Shown: positions 33,588-43,743 of the stretch, piece by piece
How the letters are laid out: the number at the start of each line of letters is the position of its first letter
Position numbering within the stretch: the first letter of the stretch is position 1
NCBI GenBank assembly: GCA_027603945.1
Contig: JADIIU010000027.1
Span: forward strand, 1 to 64,000
Length of the DNA stretch: 64,000 nt
Direction of reading: 5' to 3'
From: Terramyces sp. JEL0728
Taxonomy: Eukaryota > Chytridiomycota > Chytridiomycetes > Rhizophydiales > Terramycetaceae
Made by a program: the position numbers and the translations under genes
The notes under the pieces: model-generated
Databases searched by the model: none
What the model saw: only the letters and a program-made list of their open reading frames with translations
Told to the model about the DNA's origin: nothing

Positions 33588-35199
33588 ATGAACCACAAAT
33601 GTTATAGACACCAAAAGCAAGAGCACGAAAACGGCAAGGAACTAATTCTAAAGAAGCAGCTTGTCAAGGAATCCAAGGAAGACCAAAAATTAATCAGCGC
33701 CATATGGGAAAACTACTCTATGCTTTCATGGTCTAAAAGATCGCTCGCTTTGGATGGAATCCTGCACTATTCCTGTTTTCCTCAATTGTCGTACTTGTCA
33801 GACACTCTGATTGAACTGACCAAAGTGGATTTTATTACAATTTTACCCAACGAAATATGTTGCAAAATACTAAACTACTTGGACGCTACTTCCCTGTGTC
33901 ATGTTTCGCAAGTTTGCAAAAGCTGGAAGGAAATGGGAGACTCTGATATTATCTGGAAGAGGATGTGCTCTCAGCATATTGACAAGAAATGCACCAAATG
34001 TGGTTGGGGACTACCAGTAATCCATTACTAATTGTAGCTGATGGGTTCCATGAAAAGAAAGGAAGTTCCCTGCGACTCTAGTTTACCGGATCCTAAAAGA
34101 ACAAGAACCAACTCAGTTCCCATAAAAAGCCCTTCCAAACCCATTGAATCCACAAAATGTCTTCAAATTGAACCATTACAACATATACCACCTGTTCCAG
34201 TTAAAATAGAAGCCAAGCCATGGAAGCGAATTTATGCGGAAAGATCGGTTGTAGCAAGAAACTGGAGAAAGCCAATGTATTCGACAAGAAAACTATTGGG
34301 GCATGTCGACGGTGTAATGGGACTATACTTTGATCAAACAAGAGGATTGTTGATTTCAGCATCGTTCGACCACACGCTAAGAGCATGGGATATCAACAGT
34401 GGTGTGTGTATCGGTATTTTGAAAGGACACACAAAATGCGTCAGAGGAGTTCAATTTGATGAATCCAAAATTATCAGCTGTTCGATGGATAAGACTATCA
34501 GAATTTGGCATCCAAAGACTTTTGAATGTGTCAGGACTATTGAAGGCCACACTGCTGGTGTAGTCTCTATTCATTATATTGACAAGATACTAGCCTCTGG
34601 AGCAAAGGACGGCATTATCCGTGTGTGGGATTTGGCCAAAGGATGCTCATTCTCACTCGTTGGGTACTTGTATTTTAATTTAGACATCAAGACTGGGTAA
34701 ACAAAGTAAGGGTATTGCCAGGAAAGAAGGAATTGCTTAGTTGCTCTGATGACAACAATATGGTAATATTTACTAATTATAGATTTTATGGGATATTGAT
34801 TCCAAGACACCAATCAGAACCTTTTCAGGGCACGGAGGGCCGGTACAAACATTCGCTCTGATGCAGCCGCAACATGGATTGGATGCTCATATTCGCAGAG
34901 TGGTAACAGGTTCGCTTGACAATACAATCAAAATCTGGGATTTCCATACTGGCAAATTAATATCCACACTCTTTGGACATACAGATGGTGTGTGGGGAAT
35001 TGACGCCGATGCAATTAGAATTGTCAGTGGGAGCCAAGATCAAAGCGTCAAAATTTGGGATATTGAGACTGGACAGTGTGTACATACATTTACACTCAAG
35101 AATGGGTCTGTTACTTCGATTCTCTTGTCTGATACAAAGCTCATTACTGGAGATGAAAGCGGTGCTATTATTGTCAGAGATTTCCTTCACACTCGTTAA
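33588..35199 (+). CDS. F-box/WD40 SCF substrate receptor (MET30/sconB-like)
   Basis: Substrate receptor of an SCF ubiquitin ligase. Exons: 33588-34016, 34038-34661, 34682-34762, 34783-35199, giving 516 aa. The F-box lies around aa 84-130 (ILPNEICCKILNYLDATSL…VCKSWKEM…IWKRMC), followed by the KKCTKCGWGLP segment seen in MET30/sconB proteins. A basic linker leads to about seven WD40 repeats (SASFDHTLRAWD, SCSMDKTIRIW, SGAKDGIIRVWD, SGSQDQSVKIWD). MET30 regulates sulphur metabolism and cell-cycle entry in yeasts; whether this one does is inference. Three introns of 20-21 nt; the join at 34662-34681 restores GHQDWVNKV. Confidence 0.9.
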
Positions 35200-35367
35200 C
35201 TTGTATACCTATGAATTTTAATATAGTTTTAAAGCAGTGTGATTTTAAATCCTGATCGACGCGACAATCCGACCGCGGGTATTGTACGATCAAGTATACA
35301 TGAGATCAAGTGCAGTCCTGACAGCAATCTAATAGATCTATAAATTACAGTGTCATGATTATTTTAT

Positions 35368-35643
35368 TTAAGCATCAGGTCTCTTGTTATCAATAAAGGT
35401 TTCCTTGACAGAAGAATCTTCAAACTTGTTATTGACAGCGTACAACTTCAAGTTTCTGTTTTGACTGATATTCAACCAAGGGTATGGGTTGTTGACTTTG
35501 TTTGTCCAGACAATAGTAGGATCGTTCTTCATGATATGGAACAAGTAAGCAAATCCTGCAAACAGTCCAGTACCGACGGCAGCTACGATGATAGCGTTGT
35601 GTGGTTTCCTAACTCCTCTGAATAACGACGAATCCCCTTTCAT
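35368..35643 (-). CDS. NDUFA4: NDUFA4/COXFA4-like respiratory subunit
   Basis: Single-exon protein of 91 aa with one transmembrane helix (about aa 16-37). The pattern after the helix, NDPTIVWTNKVNNPYPW…NRNLKLYAVN, matches the B12D/MLRQ (NDUFA4) family, a small inner-membrane subunit associated with cytochrome c oxidase (formerly assigned to complex I). The N-terminus is basic, as expected for mitochondrial import. Length equals the family norm of about 80-95 aa. Confidence 0.8.
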   Translation of the reverse strand: MKGDSSLFRGVRKPHNAIIVAAVGTGLFAGFAYLFHIMKNDPTIVWTNKVNNPYPWLNISQNRNLKLYAVNNKFEDSSVKETFIDNKRPDA

Positions 35644-35990
35644 ATTGATGAGGTAAGAAAAGTTTTAGCTTTTTATACTCTGCATAAGACGCACATGACC
35701 CAAGTACAGGGGTGCCTAAAGTGCCACTAATACTTTATCGATCCAAGACTATTGGTTTCCAAGGTGCTGCATTCACAGGGTTGGTGGTAGAGTGCGCTTA
35801 TGGCTCAATTACTCGCATCCCTTTTGGTTTGTATCAGCAACTTGAATGCTCGTCAGTGTGGCCACCATTGTCATGTCTCAATGGTGTTACAATAGCTAAT
35901 TGTTTCCAAAGGGATGGCAATTCCATTGTTCAGATTGGAGCCAATCAAGTAAAAAGATATCTGCCAAATAATGGATGATTGATAATCAAT
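35644..35990. other. Intergenic, 347 bp, with an ATG-less plus-strand ORF
   Basis: Contains an 89-codon open frame on the plus strand (35712-35978) with only a GTG at its start, no recognisable domain and no credible intron to an upstream ATG. Nothing else supported. Confidence 0.4.
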
Positions 35991-36383
35991 TTATTTAATC
36001 AAATCCAATACAAGATTGTAGAATTCGTCAAACTTTTGGTTTCCCTGCAACTTGTCAAATACCGACTCTGGTTCTAATGAGCTGTCCAGAGACTGCAGGT
36101 ATATCTGTAAAATCGAATCCTTGAGCATTTTCTTCAGTTCCGGAGAACTCTCTATCGCCTCCAGCTGTTCTTTTTTTAGTGCATCCTCATCAAATGTTCT
36201 TTCTGGTTCTGCAATTGGCGGTGGAGGTGGAGGGATTATTACCTTTTCTCTGCAAATTGCTTCCCCGTTGTCGTCTGTTTCCTTCTTGTGCCTTTGAAAG
36301 CATATCACCGAGCAGTATTGAACCTGGCATTTAGGGCACTTGTATTTGTGTTCAGCAGTTTTGCATATTTCACAATTTCCCAT
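35991..36383 (-). CDS. HIT-type zinc finger protein (ZNHIT3/HIT1-like)
   Basis: Single-exon protein of 130 aa. The N-terminal HIT zinc finger is complete: CEICKTAEHKYKCPKC…YCSVICFQRHK. A proline run (PPPPPP) and an acidic C-terminal helical region follow, ending LDKLQG-like then FYNLVLDLI. The size and layout fit ZNHIT3/Hit1, which stabilises Rsa1/NUFIP1 in box C/D snoRNP assembly; other small HIT-finger proteins are possible. The start is the ATG immediately before the finger. Confidence 0.78.
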   Translation of the reverse strand: MGNCEICKTAEHKYKCPKCQVQYCSVICFQRHKKETDDNGEAICREKVIIPPPPPPIAEPERTFDEDALKKEQLEAIESSPELKKMLKDSILQIYLQSLDSSLEPESVFDKLQGNQKFDEFYNLVLDLIK

Positions 36384-36632
36384 TTTAGACTTTAAAAAAA
36401 GAAAAATAAATTTTAAAATGAACAGAATGATGTTTGCTGAAGTGTTTGATTCGGATATGCGCTGATGTTTGTTGGCAATTACGAATAGGCTATCCCAAGT
36501 AGTTGCAAAATGGATGGCTTTCCGTTCGATACTAGATAACTGTATGTGTTGGATTTGGTAGTCAGTGCTTGGCAAGAATCAATGTCAGCAGTCTATCATT
36601 GTATCCAAAAGTTGATTAGATAAACAACCTTG

Positions 36633-36638
36633 ACGCGT
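36633..36638. promoter_or_regulatory. ACGCGT box upstream of DNAI4
   Basis: ACGCGT followed by a T run, 12 bp before the DNAI4 start codon; fourth instance of this hexamer next to a start codon in the window. Confidence 0.3.
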
Positions 36639-36650
36639 TTTTTCTATCCA

Positions 36651-39426
36651 ATGTTGAACGCACAATCCAAACTACGACGGCGGTCGCAAGCTGAAAGTGT
36701 GAGAAGCTCCGTAAACTATGCAAGGAAATCGCAAATGAATATCGAATCGAATAAATCCTCAGCACACTTGCCGCCGCCTGCTGTAGATTCCAAAAATGCC
36801 CTACGCTCAAAAATAAATGTAGACAAGAAAGGAGCAGATAAATGGGCAAATGTCACTATTATCGATGGACAAGGAGAAGATGTTACTCCACATTCACTGT
36901 CAAATTTTAAATTTGGAAAAACTGCAATGAACATGGAAGGTCTGCAATCCTCTGGCGATATTTCAAACATGAAAGTAGTATAAATTTCATTATAGGAAAC
37001 TGCTTCAGATATACTGAACCACTTGGAAATGGCCGGCAATACTACTTTTGATATGGGAGACGGATCGAAAAGATCAATGACATTTACCGGCGCTTCTGCT
37101 CAAATGATTTCACAGCAAGGAAACTCTATAATGGACGATAACGTATCTGTATCCGCTAGCTATAGTTCAGATTTGGACCTGAAAGGTTTGTATTTTGTAA
37201 CATAGAAATCAAAGAATCCGCATCAGCACTTCCAGGGCTATCATTACAAGCAAAACCAAAAGAAATTGACCCTTCCAAAATCATTCATATTTCATTAACT
37301 GAAACAAACACAATGTTCCTGCTGAGCATGCCTTCTGTCGCAGTTTCTGCAGATTCTATTGATGAAACAATGATGGTGAAAGCGCAAAATGCCAAATACA
37401 AGGAAGTAAGCATTTCGTAACCTTAGTTGAAAAGTATTATCCAGAATAACGACAATTACATTTCACGATCAGTTCAAACGTTTGAAACGCCAATCAAAAG
37501 CAAGGAGGTTCAAGCTACAGCACAGAAATTTGTCAATGCTGAAGTAATGGTTAATCAGTGGACTATTTACGATGCATTTAATGGAGACGAAGACCGGCCA
37601 ATAACGTCAGAAAGCGAGAAACCTAAAGAGCTGGATGGAAAGTATGACTTGAACGAAATGCCTGTTGAACAACGGCCTAGATCAACTGCAATCATCTCTC
37701 AAAGCGTATTAGAAGATAAAGAGTCAAAGGAGTCAAACTTTATTGGCGAAGGGTCTGAAGCAGGAGATGATGTGCGGGCATCGACTGTAGGCAAATCGAC
37801 AGCTGGCGGTCAACCACAAGCAACAACCAAAGAGCCTGGTGTAGCTGTTGTAATTAAACAATAATTATAGGGAGAACTTAAAGGAATCATGGCACAATTG
37901 TCCTTAATGGAAAAGGCAGTAGTTGGAAATAACTATGAAAAAAAGATTATTTCTTACAGAAATGCCAAAGATGATGGGTTGATTGAAGAAAAAAGAGTTG
38001 GTGCAATTATTCAACAAAATAACCAACAGAATAATCAAGAAGGTGTAACAACAGTATTTGAAGAAGAAGGTATATCTTACTAATCAAGGGGAAAATACGA
38101 GAGAAACCGAGGAATACACCAACAGCAATATTCCAACAATCCAACTATTGTGGTCATATAGATGTGAATTGAGTAGGGGGAGACACGTAACCAATATGTC
38201 GTGGAACAAGCAGAATGAAGATATTCTTGCTGTTGCCTACAGCGAATCAAGATTCCAGTCAAGTGCATCTCCAGGGCTAATTTTGTGCTGGTCGGCTAAA
38301 AACCCAGAATGGCCGGATAGAATCTATTACACAAACTCTCCAGTAACATCAATTGATTTCTCAAACATGAATCCCGGGCTATTAGCCGCCGGGTTCCAAG
38401 ACGGACGGATTATCATTTATGATGTTCGTCAGCCAGCTGGAAAATGGGCTTTAGATGATAGCGAAAACAATGGAAAACACAGAGATCCCGTATGGGAATT
38501 GAAATGGGTCGAACGAGAACGGGTCGCTGGAGATGAACAATCAAAAGGGGAAACTTTGGTATCAGTATCCACAGATGGAAGAGTTACCCAATGGATGATT
38601 AGAAAAGGATTGGAATTCACAGGTACGTTTTTATAATGTAGATTTGATGATTTTGAAACGGCTAACAAAACAAAAATCAAATTCTGTAAAAACCGGCGCT
38701 GCAATGAATTCAAATTCATTCATTGCTCGCCAGACTGGAGGACTATGCTTTGACTTTAATACAAAGGATAGCAACATGTACGCAATATTAACGTAGATAT
38801 ATTGTTGGCACAGAAGACGGGCAAATCCATAAATGCTCTTGCTCTTATAACGAGCAATATTTGAATACTTACTCTGCACATACAGGGCCGGTTAACAAAG
38901 TAAAATGGTCTCCATTTGTGCCAGGAATTTTCCTTTCCTGTTCCTCAGACTGGACATCAAGACTATGGAACCAGGAAAGCGAAGAAGAAATCTTTAAATT
39001 CCAAAGCGGAAAGGTATATTTTATTAACGCTAGGATACAATCAACGATATTGCCTGGTCTCCATTGTGTTCTACATTCTTTGGCACGGTTTCTGCAAATG
39101 GTAAATTAGAAATTTGGGATTTGGAATTCTCTGTGCTAGACCCGGTTATTAACCACAACGTACTAGACAGACAACTGACTGCTATTGCATTTGCATCGAA
39201 ATCGCCAATAGTAATTACTGGCGACGACTATGGAGCAATAACCCTGTACAAGATTTGTAAAAACACTTCTTCGGATGTAGAAGCAACGTGCTCGGGCATC
39301 ATCAATCCTCTTGCCACCGGTAATCCGAATGAGGAAGCTGTCCAGCAATGGAGACAGGAGCAAGCTCACGCACTCTCCCAAATCTTGGCAACCAAAGTCC
39401 CAACAGTCGCTCCACCATCAAGTTAA
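36651..39426 (+). CDS. DNAI4: Axonemal dynein intermediate chain DNAI4/WDR78 (IC138)
   Basis: Intermediate chain of the two-headed inner-arm dynein f/I1, which tunes flagellar beating. Exons: 36651-36974, 36996-37185, 37206-37405, 37427-37849, 37871-38069, 38089-38622, 38642-38777, 38797-39013, 39034-39426, giving 871 aa. The N-terminal half is disordered and charged. The C-terminal WD40 half has the diagnostic LLWSYRCELSRGRHVTNM then SASPGLILCWSAKNPEWPDR and LLAAGFQDGRIIIYDVRQ, followed by VGTEDGQIHKC, VKWSPFVPGIFLSCSSDW and WSPLCSTFFGTVSANGKLEI. Eight introns of 19-21 nt all join in frame. Confidence 0.9.
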
Positions 39427-39464
39427 ATAAATCTCGTTTGAAACTAATATATTATATCAATTAA

Positions 39465-39993
39465 CTATTCATCGTCTGTATAGTACAAAGCGGACACACC
39501 GGATTTCGCCAGGAAAACTGCCAGCTCATTTCCCATTTTCTTTTTCGTTACCAGAGCCAATTGCTTTGCCTGTTGCGGGACAGTTTTGAAAATCCAGGGG
39601 TATTTGATGGAGTTTAGGGACTTTACCAGTGCCAGTGTTTCCACATTGTAGCCGCAGTTTAAAAAGTGCTTGCACCAATATCCTAGCATTTCGCCCGCAG
39701 TTTGTTTTCCAATTTCATGGTGTAAATTGATTGGCTTCAGGACATCTGAGTTAGATACAAGTACCTGGTGCGTTTTGGCTGGACTTTGCATCCTTGTGCA
39801 AGCCGAGAGAGAGAGACTTTCTTATGTGAAATAGTACAATCTTATCAAATTTCGGGTCGAGGATGTTATCTATTGACCATTCGATTGTAGTCTTGGTATC
39901 CTTTGAGCCATCGACTGGAATGTAAATTATGCGGTATGGGTTGAATGTGTCGCATACGTTACTGCAGAATTCATAAGAGTATTCTGTTATCAT
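39465..39993 (-). CDS. Universal-stress-protein-fold protein
   Basis: Exons (minus): 39765-39993 and 39465-39745, giving 169 aa with one 19-nt intron. The segment RIIYIPVDGSKDTKTTIEWS and the strand DKIVLFHIR match the first beta strand/ATP-loop region and second strand of UspA-like domains. Later strands (NVETLALV, GNELAVFLAKSG) fit the remaining fold, though the glycine-rich ATP motif (G2xG9xG(S/T)) is not obvious, so nucleotide binding is uncertain. USP proteins of this size occur in fungi, plants and bacteria and respond to stress. Confidence 0.65.
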
Positions 39994-40094
39994 TATTTTG
40001 GGAAAATCGCTCTCACGGATTCTATTTATTATGGCTGATGTGTTAATGAAAATTAGTCATTCGTGACGCCGAAACCACTTCCCCCATCTGTGGT

Positions 40095-41030
40095 TCAGAC
40101 ATCGATGGGGCGCTGGAAGCTATCTTTAAGGGTATACCATGCAATCCCGTTGCCTTGCGGAGGATGCGGCCAGGGTATTAGCACTTTATACCACCTCTGG
40201 CTGGCAGATATATTGAAAAAGTTGATAAAATTCTGTCTGGTCCCAAAATCATATTCGTTTCTGTATACCTATGTTAGGAGCAATTGCCTGTCCTGTATTT
40301 TGAGTTACGTGCTTGTAATATTGATATTCATGGTATTCAATTGTTGTTTGGGCAGTCGCTATTAGGTATGTGTGCCATACAGCCATCCCTAATACTGCTA
40401 GCCCTACAGCCATACTCACAATATATTCAAACAGAAATAGCACGTTCGCTAGAAAGAAGGGCCAATCTGTTTTTAGTTGGAAATCAATGAATTCGGATTT
40501 GAATGTTGGTGTTGCGGCAACCAGGAATATCAAACAGTCCAAACTAGTGTACACTAGAAATAAATAGAAATATCGATGGTTGAAATGGCCAACGCAGTTA
40601 TTGATCCAAGGGCAATGGTGATCCATCTTTAATACACAAACTCCACAGACCTTACAGTGGTGTGCTCTGGGTGGACGGATAAGATTGCCTATATTACATT
40701 CATATTACATTTGCGGCATGTCTCAAAAGCTTCCTCTTCAATCAATATTGCATCCTCATTTAAATTGGGCACTTCCGATATTGGTGGGTTGCCTGCTTTG
40801 GTTCTAACCGACATTGCCAGGTGAAATAACGAGCAATAATATACATATCCAACTATTACTGAGGCAGACGCTCCAAGCATCGTTGTGTTGTTTGCTAGAA
40901 CCGTGAAATACAAAAATCCCCCAGAAGATATTAATAGGACAGCAGTAATAACTAGAGGTATTCCAAGGTACTGCACTAGGCAGTCCATACATGCATCTAT
41001 TGAAAAGTTATTTTTCCAAAGTATTTTCAT
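40095..41030 (-). CDS. DHHC palmitoyltransferase
   Basis: Membrane S-acyltransferase. Exons (minus): 40709-41030, 40288-40688, 40095-40268, giving 298 aa. Two N-terminal membrane helices, then the Cys-rich DHHC domain CRKCNLIRPPRAHHCKVC…MDHHCPWINNCVGHFNHRYF. Two more helices (LFLVYTSLDCLIFLV; VSMAVGLAVLGMAVWHTYLI) and the TTxE-type motif TTIEY follow, then NEYDFGTRQNFINFF. The last junction requires a 19-nt GC-AG intron (40269-40287); it restores YRNEYDFG, typical of Pfa3/Pfa4-type enzymes. The codon at the start of the longer open frame is TTG, so the ATG at 41030 is used. Confidence 0.88.
40269..40287 (-). other. 19-nt GC-AG intron
   Basis: Reads GCAATTG…CTCCTAACATAG on the minus strand, with a CCTAAC branch motif. 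Only a GC donor gives the conserved YRNEYDFG join. Its first six bases equal those of the GC-AG intron at 6062. Confidence 0.7.
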
Positions 41031-41140
41031 TTCTGGAGATTGGAGTTGAAAATAAACTCCAGGCCGAGTTGGATTATCAGTACAATAGAGCCCTGATGCT
41101 TCATCAAATAACCCAATTGGCAAAGCTACTAATAAACGAT

Positions 41141-42058
41141 TTATTCAACTTTCTTTGCATCTTTCTTTACTTTCCATTGTCCATATACAACACTAGTCCC
41201 CATTACATAATCCCAGAATCTAAAGTAGGAAGCGTAATTTCCTACAAATGCCAAATGGTGGTAGTCGTGGAATTCAGCTCCGGCCCAGAATGGGAGAAAG
41301 TGGTGAAGGGACTAAATTAGTTGGTCCTTACCCATGGGAAATCATATCCAGAGTGTGCATCAATTGTTTGGAGCAATCGAACAACCAACCAAGACGCAAA
41401 AGTGAATAAATGCATCTCGTGGAACAGACACAAGAAGAGTGGTCCTAAAAAGAACCCTAATCCAAGGAATAGTGTTTCCAGCGGATGCGCGTAAGAAGCT
41501 GCAATTCCAAATGGCGCAGAATACTTGTGGTGGATTTTGTGAATGTGCTTGTAAAATGGTCCCCAGTGTAGTAATCGGTGAATAAAATATTGATAGCAAT
41601 CTTCAGTCAGCATACATACAGTTAAAGCAAATCCAAGTTCCACGCTACTATTAAAGACCATCGTACTATGAAGGAAGAGGAACTTCAAAGAACTTCATGC
41701 CCAAGCCTTTGACAGTTGGATAGAATGCGCAAAACATTGGAAGCTCCAAAAAGTATTGGTGGAACAACACCTTGCGAAGGCACTTCCACCATTGTTCATC
41801 GGTGATCTCTTTATCCTGCGATTAAAATTAATTACTGGTTGAAGTCTGTACTTTTGAAACGCTGGTATCTTGTCCATTACCCAGTATCCAAAGTAGCGGC
41901 CATAGAATACTACCTGGTATGTCAAGAACAAGACGATCGTAATTCTGACAGCTGGAACTTCAGTGTCTTTGAACAGCAATTCCCAAGACTTTTCAGCAAA
42001 ACTGTAATTGGCAGGGTCACTAATTGATTAGATCTACGTTTTACGTTGTGTTCAGCAT
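41141..42058 (-). CDS. ERG25: C-4 methylsterol oxidase (ERG25), with an apparent +1 frameshift
   Basis: ER di-iron enzyme that removes C-4 methyl groups in sterol synthesis. Exons (minus): 42045-42058, 41836-42019, 41332-41815, 41141-41311, giving 283 aa once one base is skipped. Histidine boxes are all present: [17 protein letters not shown], and HDYHH after AEF; also [22 protein letters not shown]. Four membrane segments are expected. The first intron is 25 nt, the longest securely placed. In exon 3 the frame …[11 protein letters not shown] meets TAG at 41668; skipping the T gives [10 protein letters not shown], which matches the family spacing. A 28-nt GT-AG alternative would delete the conserved EVPLPS. 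Confidence 0.88.
41666..41668 (-). other. Apparent +1 frameshift at an in-frame TAG in ERG25
   Basis: Minus-strand context CCT TCA TAG TAC GATG. Ignoring the T at 41668 joins PLPS to STMVFN. Total exon length is one base over a multiple of three, consistent with exactly one extra base. Confidence 0.55.
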
Positions 42059-42198
42059 CGAAAAATCTTTAATTCGACTCGTGTTTTAAATTAGAGTGGC
42101 TTAGTTAAATGAAACCCCCAATTATGACAGAGATAAAGCGATACTATGAGTCAGGAGAATAAAACAAGCCAAGGTAGAGCGTTGACGTCCTCTATAGG

Positions 42199-42217
42199 GG
42201 TTTAAATGATTTAAACC
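42199..42217. repeat. Perfect 19-bp palindrome
   Basis: GGTTTAAAT-G-ATTTAAACC: 9-bp arms around a single G. Could bind a dimeric regulator or mark a promoter element; function unknown. Confidence 0.5.
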
Positions 42218-42567
42218 TGGTGCAAATTTATTAAGATTAGACTATTTGTTTTAGATAGACCTTGAACACAGCCATACCGTTCCCGGCGGGTCTGGGGATT
42301 AAATATCCAATTTCCACTTACTACATTACTGGTTTGAAGATAATTTAGGTGATTATACGCGTCAGTCCTATTACGGAAAAACTTTTGCCATAGGCAGCAT
42401 GAGAAATGATTCCAAAGGGCCAAATACACCCTGCAACATCAATATGCGGTTGCTACGTAGAGGGATTCCTATCCGCGCGTTATTTCCAGATTTGATAGGC
42501 GCTATTGATATTACAGATAGATTTATCCATTATACATTATGTTTGTATACAACGCGCATAATTTCGT

Positions 42568-42575
42568 TGACGTCA
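42568..42575. promoter_or_regulatory. CRE/ATF-type site TGACGTCA
   Basis: Perfect consensus for CREB/ATF bZIP dimers, 54 bp upstream of the HMG-box gene start. Role is inference from the consensus. Confidence 0.4.
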
Positions 42576-42629
42576 TCATTGTGTGGAAAAATATATAGGA
42601 CACCTATCTAGTTGACCAAATTTCAATCA

Positions 42630-43274
42630 ATGATATCCTGTGGTATTTCTAAAGTTAGTTCAAACGTAATTGCCAGCCAGAAAAAGATTAAGCTTCCACC
42701 CATCAGAGAATACATTGCTCAAACAGAAAACGGTGCTGCTACTGGCTACAACAGCGCCTATCCTGGTAACTGGCCCCACGATCCTTACTACCTCCATCAT
42801 TACGAACATGGCTACCCGTACGCTGATACTCATGTTGCCTCAGCTCGCCACTACTCCTACTACAATTATCACCCTTACTACCCCCAATACGTTAACCACA
42901 GGTATAATGACACTGATAGACATCCCCCTAAGCACGAGCAAATAGTGGCCCAGCCTAGTAAAATGAAAAGGCAAAAAAAGGATCCTTCTGCTCCAAAACA
43001 TCCAATGTCCCCATTCATCTACTACTTGGCCGAGGTTCGCAGCCAATTTACAGCCAAAAATCCAGGGAAAAGCGGTGGTGAAATATCAAAAATTATCGCA
43101 ACGCATTGGCGACAAATGTCCGACCAGGACAAGATAAAGTACAACGAGCAATGTTTAAACGACAAGAAACGGTACGCTCAAGAAATGGTGGAATGGACGA
43201 GAAAGAAATCACCAAAACTAGAGAATCCGAACGAGCCAACCCAGGAAAGCTCGCAAGTTACATATGTAGAATAA
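42630..43274 (+). CDS. HMG-box protein with Tyr/His-rich N-terminus
   Basis: Single-exon protein of 214 aa. A single HMG box occupies about aa 117-190: DPSAPKHPMSPFIYYL…GEISKIIATHWRQMSDQDKIKYNEQ…KKRYAQEM. The PKHP/SPF start and W..M/L..K..Y pattern are those of non-sequence-specific HMGB/NHP6-like boxes. The first 90 residues are unusually rich in Tyr, His, Pro and Asn, which suggests a disordered or condensate-forming region. A short Glu/Gln-rich tail follows the box. The start is the ATG at 42630; the frame extends to a TTG only. Its stop is 10 bp from the convergent YwbE-like gene. Confidence 0.85.
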   Translation: MISCGISKVSSNVIASQKKIKLPPIREYIAQTENGAATGYNSAYPGNWPHDPYYLHHYEHGYPYADTHVASARHYSYYNYHPYYPQYVNHRYNDTDRHPPKHEQIVAQPSKMKRQKKDPSAPKHPMSPFIYYLAEVRSQFTAKNPGKSGGEISKIIATHWRQMSDQDKIKYNEQCLNDKKRYAQEMVEWTRKKSPKLENPNEPTQESSQVTYVE

Positions 43275-43284
43275 ATACTAGATT

Positions 43285-43692
43285 TTATTTTGATGTTTGG
43301 CAAATTTCGCATTCCGTGCTGTAAACGCCATTGTCAAAGGTACATGCTTTGCATGCCCAAGTGCCAAGCACATCGGCACCATTTGAATTGGAAATATTGA
43401 TAAAGTCTGAAAGTAGGACTTTCTTTGATGGGTATATATCGATTTGTTTGGAATCATCCACCATTGTGGAGGTACCAGCTGCATTGTCTGGCTTTGGCTG
43501 ATTCGCCAGTTCAGCGACTCTTCCAACAATGCCAGAAACTAAACGAACTTTGATTCCTCTGTGATGCTGGGCTGAATTTGTTAATATATCCTTGACTACC
43601 CCTTCAGTTAACTTTCCAGTCTGCTGGTCCTGCTTCTGTATAACCCTCACCAACACTCCTGGTTTTAATGAATTTCGAATTGTATTTTGCAT
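43285..43692 (-). CDS. YwbE-domain protein with C-terminal RanBP2-type zinc finger
   Basis: Single-exon protein of 135 aa. The N-terminal 60 residues match the YwbE/DUF2196 family (LKPGVLVRVIQKQDQQTGKL…VVKDILTNS…GIKVRLVSGIVGRV), small basic beta-barrel-like proteins of unknown function common in bacteria and fungi. The C-terminus is a RanBP2-type zinc finger WACKACTFDNGVYSTECEIC, a ubiquitin- or RNA-binding module. A linker of about 45 residues separates them. Function not known; RNA-related activity is a guess from the barrel plus finger. Confidence 0.82.
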   Translation of the reverse strand: MQNTIRNSLKPGVLVRVIQKQDQQTGKLTEGVVKDILTNSAQHHRGIKVRLVSGIVGRVAELANQPKPDNAAGTSTMVDDSKQIDIYPSKKVLLSDFINISNSNGADVLGTWACKACTFDNGVYSTECEICQTSK

Positions 43693-43743
43693 GACAAAAA
43701 AATTAGAAAAGATTTCATTATTTCTTAGAAAATAGAATTTCAA

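Larger units (their letters stand above)
42059..42629. other. Intergenic, 571 bp, divergent promoter region of ERG25 and the HMG-box gene
   Basis: No supported coding exon. Holds a 19-bp palindrome (42199-42217), a TGACGTCA site (42568-42575) and a related half-site GTTGACGTCC near 42181. One 70-codon ORF (42399-42611) shows no domain. Confidence 0.55.

Noticed and set aside
35712..35978. 89-codon plus-strand ORF
   Set aside because: Starts with GTG, has no ATG, no domain and no intron linking to an upstream start.
41669..41696. 28-nt GT-AG intron in ERG25
   Set aside because: Longer than any other intron and would remove the conserved EVPLPS spacing; kept only as the alternative to a +1 shift.
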